NCBI GenBank assembly: GCA_027575765.1
Contig: JANBPT010000275.1
Coordinates: 1-48,652 of the forward strand
Origin: Tieghemiomyces parasiticus
Taxonomy: Eukaryota; Kickxellomycota; Dimargaritomycetes; Dimargaritales; Dimargaritaceae
Direction: 5' to 3'
DNA: 48,652 nucleotides
Made by a program: the position numbers and the translations under genes. The notes below the pieces were generated by a model that saw only the letters and a list, made by a program, of their open reading frames with translations, was not told the DNA's origin and did no database searches. Below, one piece after another: positions 41,401 through 48,652 of the stretch; positions within the stretch are counted from its first letter, which is position 1; each line of letters opens with the position of its first letter.

Positions 41401-44293
41401 TTAGCTCTTGGTGGTAGCAGCGCTGACTTCATCAGGAAAGTACAGCCTTACCAGGTCCTTCTTATTGACCTTCCCCATTGCATTGCGGGGTATATCCTCC
41501 GTAGTCAGCCTCCATGTGCGCGGGAACTTGTACCTTGCCATCCGCGGCCTACAGAATTCTACGAGGGCCCCTGGGCTCAGAATTGTATCCGCCATTAATA
41601 CACTGTTTGTCTCCGGCGGGGCTACCTGTACAATAGCCGCTACAGTCTGACCCAATGTCTCGTCAGGTACGCCCACAACGGCCACATCGGCAACTTGCGG
41701 ATGTGCGAGCAATTGACGTTCAATTTCCAGGGCGCTCAGTTTGTATCCACCACTCTTAAGTATATCCTGGCTGTTGCGACCGAGGATTCGCCAGTACCCT
41801 GGAGGTAGTGAAGAATCAGTGGTTGAGGAGCCGGATTTCGAGGCGTGGCCGACCGATGCTGTATCGCCCGTCTTGAACCAACGCGTTCCGTCGTCGCTCA
41901 GCAGGAAGGCGGCCCGGGTTGCATCCGGCCGATTCCAGTATTCCTGAAAAACGGCATCACCTGCCACTAAAAGTTCACCCGAGACATCCGGCTGGTCGGT
42001 TATGTCACGGCCGCCGCTGTCGACGAGGCAGACTTTCACCCCCGAGAGTGGGAACCCGACACTCCCCTAAGTGGGGTGGTTGACAGCGGAGAAGGAATTA
42101 AAAGGGCTCGTAACGATTAGTGTGCGAATAGGGCAATAATAGTAAAAACAGCAGAATACTAGGGAAAAAAAAAACAGGCCTTGCGCAAGGCAACCCGATT
42201 CCGAAGTAGCCCACTATTGTTAAGACTCACCTCCACTCGTTGGCCAGGAGTGTCCGCCGGATTGCTCAAGGCCATTCCTATCTCCGTCATGCCATACCGC
42301 TCAAGTAATGTATGCCCGGAGACCTCGCGCCAGCGGCGGAACAATGGCTGCGGCAGAGCGCTTGATCCGGACACCATTAAACGGAACTGACCGCAGGCCG
42401 CTCGGGCCTGATCCTGGGCTGGTCCGCCCATGCCATCGTAGGCCTGCAGAAGTTTACTATACATAGCCGGAACTGCCATGAACAGGCTGATCGGCGGGGA
42501 ATCAGGGTCGGTCCAGCGCTGCCAGGCCTGGTCGGCGCGAAACTTGGGCGCCATTTCGACGGTGGCCCCCGACGCGAGACCGCAATTGAGGGCCTGGCGG
42601 TAGTAAGGGGTTGGAGTAGCGATCAAAATTGAAACTTAGTAAGGACGACAGGTCGGATGGCGTGGGTGCAGGACGACGTAGCTGGGAATCTAGCAGCCTT
42701 CTCACTTACATTGATGACGCCCTATACAACATGGAATAATTCAGTGGTTTCGAGTTTAGTTAGTATAATATCCTATACCGATAGCTTTATTGACAGTGTG
42801 TCCAGCCAATTTAGGGCACCAATGTAACTTACATGGATATGGTGGAGTGGTAGCGAGTGGTAGATGCGGTCGTTGGGTGACCAGCCCCACGCGTTGACCA
42901 GAGCACCGACCTGAGCGGCAATGTTACGGTGAGTAGTGACGACGCCTTTAGGGCGACCTATTTAGCGGCACGTTTACAAAGCAACAGTCGTCATACGGTG
43001 CCACCGATTAACCATAGATAATACGTTTATTCAGACGATCCTAGTCTGAAAGCATATGATATAAGCGTTCTCATTAAAAAGGGGACGCCAGCCCAAAGTG
43101 ATAGGGAAGCAGGGGAGAAGCGCACCGTATTCATACTTACCTGTGGTACCGCTTGTGTAGATAATCATGGCCCGCGCGTCCAAGTTGCTGTTCCAGGCCT
43201 ATATAAAGGGCATATCAAAGACCTTAGAAGATTAAGTTCGATACATTACCCAAGTTCGCTCTCGTACATCCCATCAGGCCAAACCCAATTAGCTCCGACT
43301 GCTGACCGCACTCTGATAGAGGCCACTTACCGGAAGTGGCGCCAATGGCGTTGACGTGCAGCTCATCAGTTCCTGGCTATTTAGAGCCACGCATCTATCG
43401 CGCACGCTGGAAGGGAGTTTCGAAACGATGCCCTCAAACTGTGGGTGATAGACCAGGATGGAGGCCTGAGAATCCTCAAGAAAATAGGCCAGCTCGGCGA
43501 GGGGATGGTGGCTGCCAGTAAGGTCAGATATACCACGTGATTTTTGTAACCGATTCAGCAAGGTTTGTATTGTAGTGTGTGCGCGGTTCGTCACTGGTTT
43601 AGTTACACCCCTACCAAGACTACTTTGATGAGCAACCCAGACAGTGGGCATCCACACCCTTCTGAGGACGCCAATGATTTCACAACCTACCTACTCAGGG
43701 GCACAGCGATACCCCCGGCGGCCCAAACTGACCATTGCACCACGACGTAGTCGTAACCGTTTGGGCAGAGAAAGGCTACACGCTCACCGTTAAGTTTGTG
43801 CCCGGGCGCACTAGATTGGTATGATCAAACGGTAGAGATGACATGGTTAAAAAATACAGGTGCGAGATATGGCAGTACGGCGTGGTTTATCTACGGGTCA
43901 GACCAATAAGTTCTGCACAGGGTGCATATTAACACCGACCAAAGGGCAGGCCCTTATAAGTTCCTACCTGTTTTTAAGAACCTGGCTGCCACGGGTCACG
44001 TCGCGAACAAGATCACCATAGGTGTGTTGGCCCTGACTGTCCACGATGGCCAACCGTCGTGGGTCTTGGCTGAACTCCAGGGCCTTGGTGAAGAGAGGCA
44101 GAGTCCGAGTATGCAGTCCACGGGCAGCCAAGCCCCAAATATGGAAGGAAGAAGAGGAGAGGTGTAGATAAGCGCCGTACTGGCGGCAGGTCTGGGCGAA
44201 GCCTAGGCTCAGCAGCCCCGAGTGGAGTTTACGAAGAGGTCGAATGGTGAACATGGTTGTAGTACCAATAGGTGGTGCCATAGCAGAAGGCAT
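41401..44293 (-). CDS. ACSF3: Acyl-CoA synthetase, ACSF3-like (malonyl/methylmalonyl-CoA synthetase), eight exons
   Basis: Exons on minus: 44293-43968, 43810-43691, 43511-43331, 43198-43141, 42957-42833, 42721-42710 (12-nt microexon), 42593-42231 and 42066-41401, giving 616 aa. All joins keep frame. ACSF3 enzymes activate malonate or methylmalonate with ATP and CoA in mitochondria, feeding mitochondrial fatty acid synthesis. The N terminus is basic and hydroxylated (MFTIRPLRKLHSGLLSLG), consistent with import. AMP-binding motifs: IIYTSGTTGRPKGVV at 221-235 formed by the exon 4/5 splice, LERYGMTEIGMALSNP (typical of ACSF3), WFKTGDTA, YWRILGRNSQDILKSGGYKL, and the C-terminal NAMGKVNKKDL with catalytic Lys594. 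HHIHGVIN-ALNCG spans the microexon. Substrate choice is inferred from family resemblance. The gene is convergent with the RGG gene, 262 bp apart. Confidence 0.92.
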
Positions 44294-46121
44294 GTAGCGA
44301 ATGGGGAAAGTAAGTAGCGAAAGAAGCTAGGAATGCAAGTGGTGCGATCTGGGCAGGAAATAGCTGAGCTCTTAATCCGCACGACTGAATGAGGCGATTA
44401 AAACTCCTTGCGGCGGCCCTCAAGTGCGCCCTACAGGAGAGGCGGTTCCAGGTATCAGGTATAAGCGCATCATAAAGCCTGCGATTTCTCGCATCTAAAA
44501 ATGTGTATCTAATATAATTATCGTCACCTTGTACCACTTGGTAAGTTCTTTCTAGCCAGTCGTTAAAATAGGATCAAGTTACTGGGCTAGAGCCTGGCAA
44601 GTTCCGATTGTTGGACGTCCACAATCGCCTCCAGTGTGGTTTTTTTTTGCTGTGCAGCCGTTGTGTGACGTTTCTGAATAGCCAGAAGTCGCATGGGGTT
44701 AGACCAGGACTGTCGGGACAGACAGGGAGGAACCTGGTTATAGAGACGTAAGTGCAGGCATGCGTAACTGGAGTACAATGTGGTGGTGCATTACAGTGGT
44801 AGAAGCGCGGGGAGGGGGTGAGGGGCCAAACTTCTGCATGCTTCTACTTAGGCCTGGAGCGTGGGCTTCAGCCTGTACTCCTTGCAGTGGTTGGCGGAGA
44901 CTTTGGCACAAGGGGCTTGACGCCCGGGTGTAATAGGCCACGCCTGATGAAAGAATTGGCCAGCATCACTTTAAGTATGGCGGGGACCCCAGTGCTTTGG
45001 ACTGGGACAAGGATGCTTTTAGGGCACCACCTCCGGAGACTAGAGCCAGCAGGTGGACTAAAAAGGTATGCTCACGTCTTGTCATCTGTAATTATGGAGT
45101 CCAGCAGGTAGTCGCTGACCCTGTCAAACTCCTCCAGGAACTTGGTGGCAAAATGTACCCGCTGGTGGCTCCGGTCATTGGTGAAGTTGTGGTGATTCAG
45201 CAGTTGAGGGAGCTACACAGCCCTAGGTCCCTGCTTAAGATATTATGCATGGCGCTAGGGGAAGTTCGGCATGCTTGGACTAAGTTGTAAGCAGTCAGTT
45301 GAATGCCACCTTATGATTGTCCCAGGGCATTGGCCTCCCAAAGTTTGCCAATGCTGCTGCTCGGCAACCAGACTGGGGCTTATCTTCAAGGGAAATGTGG
45401 CCTGTATATAATTAAGGTAGCCACTTGACAGTGGTGAGCCAATGGGTAACTGAGCAAAGTGAGGCAATCATTACAGGTAATAGGCAACCTTCCAGTAAGT
45501 CCTTGGAAAAAATAAGAATGGATCAGGCCTCATACAATATAGCTGGTAAATCTGGATGGGGAGGAGGATTGAGCTTCATAAGTCAATGTGAGGAAGAGGT
45601 AAAAATGCAAGCTGGCCCGTGAGGAATTGTCCAACAGTCAAATGGTTTATACCATGTAATTCCTCACCTAAGGCACTCCTTGGTTCTATCCTCAATATGA
45701 AGGTCCAAAACTTCAAGTTAGCCAACCAAAACTTTTTGGTGCTTACTATAGAGGGCATACCTATAGAAGTTATGTAGGTACTTTAGATCCTTATTTCTCA
45801 AGGGATTCTTCAACTTTAAGAGGCCTCTAACAAACTCCTCCAACAAAATTTTACATTATGTCCTATTGAATGGCATGGAGCTTACAATTTTTAAGCCTCA
45901 AAGAGGCAAAGTCAATAGTCAGGGGACCACAAGAGATAGAGGCATAGGTGTGCTGAGGAGGGCATCTACAAGTCAGTCTAGCTCACTGTAGGGTGCAACT
46001 CTTGTGAGCAGTCAAGGTGTCAATGACAATGGAGGTAGATGGATGATTTTAAAAAAAATGGACCAATCAGAGCGCAATGTTTAGTTTTTATATAACATTA
46101 AGTATTTATTCACTTGGAAAC
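44294..46121. other. Repeat-rich intergenic stretch, partly CpG-depleted
   Basis: No supported gene. Up to about 45,280 CpG is present at a normal level, and from about 45,290 to 46,065 only about two CpGs remain. An open frame around 44997-45290 is Leu-rich but matches no family I recognise. The segment is probably old transposon-derived sequence, given what follows. Confidence 0.5.
45290..46065. other. CpG-depleted tract
   Basis: Reading base by base, only about two CpG dinucleotides occur in ~775 bp (near 45362 and 45617), while TG and CA are abundant. The flanking DNA has frequent CpG. The pattern fits deamination of methylated CpG in old repeat DNA. Confidence 0.75.
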
Positions 46122-46125
46122 AATC

Positions 46126-46399
46126 TGTAATGGGGTTTATAGGTTAAGAAAAATAGTACGTATTGAATAAGTTGGTTACAAGGTTCAAGGAGGATTTGTG
46201 TTGGGGGCAGGGAACTTGGGGAATATATTGGAGGCTGGCCTGGCCATTGAGCCAGGTCAGCAGGACATGTAGAAACCGTTGGGGATTATACCAAAGAGTC
46301 AATGTCATGGTTAGTAAATATTTGTCAGTGTAAACCGATATGGAATACCAGTTGATAAGGAACAAGCAGAGGCGGGTGTGGCAGAGCCATTATATCACA
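46126..46399 (+). repeat. LTR-like repeat, left copy
   Basis: Shares long identical blocks with 46804-47075, including GCAGGACATGTAGAAACCGT and TTAGTAAATATTTGTCA, with scattered substitutions and two or three small indels. I estimate roughly 85-90 % identity by eye. Conserved minus-strand peptides in both copies follow from this DNA similarity and are not evidence of a gene. Confidence 0.85.
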
Positions 46400-46803
46400 A
46401 ATCTGTGGTGCTAGGCCCTGGGCAATGTTGTTTGGTTAGGCCATACGTGACAACGGTCTAGGTCTAACGGCAGGGGGGACGGTGTTGTTTACGATAACGA
46501 TTAAAAGTAAATAGTATGGGATTGCACTTGTTGACGATAAGGGAAAAACTAATGATTTAATAAAACAATTCGAAACTAGAAGATAGAGAAAATTAGCTGG
46601 CAAGCCCTTGCCTAACTGCGCGGGCTCGCTTTTATACTGGTGAGTGGGGAAGAGGATCTACATCCCCCTGCATAAGGTGTGTAGCCTTAAACCTTAATCC
46701 TAGCCTTCCCCACCACGGGCTTGGCTATTGTTTTTGCTTTCCTAATGTTGACGTGCCAGTCAGATACCTTCAAGAGGCAAAGCGGGCGTCGGCACCACAA
46801 ATC

Positions 46804-47075
46804 TGTAATAGGGTTTGTAGGTTAAGAAAAGTAGTATGTATTAATAAGTTGGTTACTAGGTTAAGCCGGGTTCGTGTTGGGAGCAGGGAACTTCCGGAAG
46901 ATATTGGAGGCTGGCCTGGCCATCTGGCCAGGTCAGCAGGACATGTAGAAACCGTTGGGGATTATACAAAAGAGTCAACGTCATAGTTAGTAAATATTTG
47001 TCAATGTAAACCGATATAGAATACCAGTTGGTGAGGAACAAGCAGAGGCGGATGTGGCAGAGCCATCATATCACA
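46804..47075 (+). repeat. LTR-like repeat, right copy
   Basis: Second copy of the repeat. It differs from the left one mostly by transitions. It ends 5 bp upstream of the first base of the 5S rRNA gene at 47081. Confidence 0.85.
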
Positions 47076-47080
47076 AATCA

Positions 47081-47196
47081 GTTGCGGCCATATGACGTTG
47101 TAAGCACCGCATCCCGTTAGATCTGCGCAGTTAAGCATCGTTCAGCCTATTTAGTACTAAGGTGGGTGACCACTTGGGAATAGTCGGTGCAGCAGC
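47081..47196 (+). rRNA. 5S ribosomal RNA, copy 2 (slightly diverged)
   Basis: 116 nt, same length as copy 1 and identical to it up to position 67. Differences are one G-to-T at position 68 (CAGCCTAT instead of CAGCCGAT) and changes in the last six bases (AGCAGC instead of CGCAAT). These disturb one pair of helix I while leaving the rest pairable. The internal control region GCGCAGTTAAGCATCG is intact and a T run follows, so transcription is plausible. The LTR-like repeat abuts its 5' end. It could be a functional minor variant or a young pseudogene. Confidence 0.9.
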
Positions 47197-47202
47197 TTTT
47201 TT
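47197..47202 (+). terminator. Pol III terminator of 5S gene 2
   Basis: TTTTTT directly after the 5S 3' end. A second T6 run follows at about 47206-47211. Confidence 0.8.
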
Positions 47203-47847
47203 AGCTTTTTTCACACCACCTGATAGGTGCGGCCAGTGAAGTTCTACATATTGTGAAGTGGGTTGTGTGGTAGGCGCAAGCTAACTTGCACAACCTAATC
47301 AGTTAATGTGTAACAGCTTTTCTCTTTACTAGTACCACCTTGATGCCCTTACACATAGCAAAAGGCGTGCAACTTGACCTTGTTGGTGTTGGGCTGGTGT
47401 GGAGAGGATGAGAAGCATTGGTAAGCTTGGAGAGGTGCTGCCCAAGGGGCAGTGTGAAGGTATGGTGAGGTCACTTTTATGATGACTGCAAAGTTTTTAC
47501 TAATTACAAGCTTGCTGGCTAAGCTGGTAGTATTTTTTTGGGCAACCCCCTGGTTGAGAGCAATAGCTGGTGGCCCTTGTGGGTAAAACAATCAAACATC
47601 CTAAAGTCACATAACCATAGGGCATTGGGGGTCATGGTAAATTGTGGCATCAGCTGATGTAGAATCAATACACTGTCTTTCCCTTGACTTCAGGTCTTTA
47701 CTCTGGTCCTAGTAGGTGACCTGGTTGCATCATGGTAGCCTTTTCTAGTACCCTACTAACTTGGGAACCTTCAGGAACCCAAATAACTATCTGGACACAA
47801 CAATGCTATGGCCTGTCATTAACTGCCACAGGTAGCTTTGCCATGTC
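47203..47847. other. Repeat-derived sequence, CpG-poor toward the right
   Basis: CpG is sparse up to 47,600 and then virtually absent. No intact gene. The right part probably belongs to the same decayed element as the RNase H segment that follows. Confidence 0.45.
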
Positions 47848-48062
47848 CACCCACTGCACATGACAATGGGTGCAAATCCCATGAAATTTAGCCCATCAGA
47901 TGGGCTTTACTGGTTGGTCTATTCCCTGCATCATTGGTAGTTGAATTGTGATATAGTATCCTTCCTGACATTTATATCACATCAGGAACTTTCTTAAAAA
48001 AAATGGGGCCAGTGTGGATGCCCTAAGTAAGGCAGCTTATCCCCAGTCAATCACCATACCAT
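47848..48062 (+). mobile_element. Decayed Ty3/gypsy retrotransposon, RNase H segment
   Basis: The plus strand at 47848-47970 reads in one frame (one stop) as a degraded RNase H C-terminal region: a HP-x-H-x-T...NP-x-KF block where family members have HPF-x-V-x-TDH-x-PL, then SPSDGLYWLVYSLHHW where the family has GRLARW..LQ, then LNCDIV where it has FDYDIV. After a frame change, NGASVDALSK at 48002-48031 matches the NADALSR motif that ends the RNase H domain. Frame changes, stops and C-to-T type substitutions show the copy is dead. Integrase would lie to the right, but I cannot read it with confidence. Confidence 0.65.
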
Positions 48063-48652
48063 TCTGATCTTTTGAATTTCTAATATCCATAAAGTTTTGC
48101 ATCATTAGTTGGGATTAGTACTACAATGCACAACAACTGGATGTGGTGTGGGTACCTCCCTCAGCACCTCCTACAGGCCCTTCCCAACAGACCAATGATG
48201 CTTGCAGCATACCAATTATCTGCCTGGCTCATTAATTAATGAGTTAAGGCTGTTTGTGCTGGATCAGGGGTTTCAACTGTACCAACACAAATGCATTTTG
48301 CAATGGTATCCTCCTTTAATCTACTAGAAACCTGCTCTTGTGCTGGCATCTATATTAAAATGCCACCCATTAGTAGTAAAAAAAACTAACTTGAAACCCC
48401 AATATCAGCATCCAAAGGCTAATTACTGCAGAAACCTACAAGTCATGCTAATAGCTTTCAGTAACATCTATGTCAACAATTGGCCAGGCCAGCTGACTCC
48501 CAAGTGCTCACCAACTCTCTATAACTCACCACCAAAACCCATCAAACTGTGATTTAACTGCACACAACTCCTAGTTGTATAGGCCTATGACTTAACCTGC
48601 TTTTAGCTATCTCGTAACTCTCACTAAATAAAAGAGCACTGAGGTGTCAACC
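48063..48652. other. CpG-depleted retroelement-like sequence, no intact gene
   Basis: Almost no CpG until about 48612. It probably continues the Ty3/gypsy remnant into a decayed integrase region, by position only. The window ends inside it. Confidence 0.45.

Larger units (their letters stand above)
46122..47079 (+). mobile_element. Short LTR-type element (TRIM-like), candidate
   Basis: Two directly repeated ~273-bp sequences (46126-46399 and 46804-47075) enclose about 400 bp that has no coding capacity. Each repeat starts TGTAAT, ends ATATCACA and is flanked on both sides by AATC (46122-46125 and 46400-46403; 46800-46803 and 47076-47079). The outer AATC pair could be a 4-bp target duplication, but because the inner flanks also read AATC it may instead belong to the repeat. 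A possible primer-binding site beginning TGGTGCTAGG lies at 46406, but I cannot name the tRNA. The element ends directly before a 5S rRNA gene. Alternatives are two copies of a dispersed repeat or a satellite unit. Confidence 0.5.

Noticed and set aside
46144..46365. Similar minus-strand peptides in both LTR-like repeats (46144-46365 and 46856-47041)
   Set aside because: Their similarity follows from the DNA repeat. No domain is seen and the frames end at different places, so they are not treated as genes.
47203..48652. CRISPR-like or satellite array
   Set aside because: No regular repeat-spacer spacing. The sequence is unique apart from retroelement similarity.

Overview
The window looks like nuclear DNA of a fungus, probably an early-diverging (non-Dikarya) lineage. 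The kingdom call rests on a velvet-domain gene, since velvet is a fungus-specific transcription factor family. It is supported by spliceosomal introns of about 90-180 nt with GTAAGT-type donors, a eukaryotic tRNA-Lys(CTT), two dispersed 5S rRNA genes of the same sequence type, and a complete mitochondrial complex I accessory subunit (so not a Saccharomyces-like yeast). The early-diverging placement is inference from the animal-like architecture of the SWI3/SMARCC and ACSF3-like proteins.

Layout. Positions 1-24,700 are gene-sparse: an orphan Cys-rich secreted protein (711-1394, -), an unrecognised 330-aa acidic protein (4744-5736, -), a 70-aa secreted peptide (9760-9972, -), a hairpin-dense non-coding block (11940-12615), tRNA-Lys (12899-12971), a macro-domain hydrolase-like gene with two introns (13213-14218), the small DNA polymerase delta subunit POLD4/Cdm1 (14776-15445), a velvet factor (20346-21845) and a 5S rRNA gene (23284-23399, -). 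Long stretches between them show no supportable gene.

Positions 24,774-44,293 are gene-dense: NDUFA9-like complex I subunit (-), a Lys-rich coiled-coil protein with five exons (+), SWI3/RSC8/SMARCC chromatin remodeller subunit (-), spindle checkpoint protein MAD1 (-), CHO1-type phosphatidylserine synthase (-), a secreted S28 serine peptidase (+), an acidic zinc-finger/RGG protein (+) and an eight-exon ACSF3-like acyl-CoA synthetase (-) with a 12-nt microexon. These are housekeeping genes in mixed orientation, with no sign of a pathway cluster. NDUFA9, ACSF3-like and PSS all concern mitochondria or lipid metabolism, but their grouping looks incidental.

Positions 44,294-48,652 are repeat territory. 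Two ~273-bp direct repeats with TG...CA ends and AATC flanks (46126-46399 and 46804-47075) look like LTRs of a very short retroelement. The right-hand copy ends 5 bp before the 5' end of a second, slightly diverged 5S rRNA gene (47081-47196), the spacing expected of a retroelement that targets RNA polymerase III start sites. Downstream lies a decayed Ty3/gypsy RNase H segment. It sits in DNA almost devoid of CpG, as does 45290-46065, which suggests CpG methylation followed by deamination.

The points most worth following up are the LTR-like pair abutting a 5S gene, the CpG-depleted tracts, the hairpin-rich block upstream of tRNA-Lys, the three-arm competing hairpin across the macro-gene stop codon, the Asn-to-Ala change in the macro-domain active site, and the 12-nt microexon.
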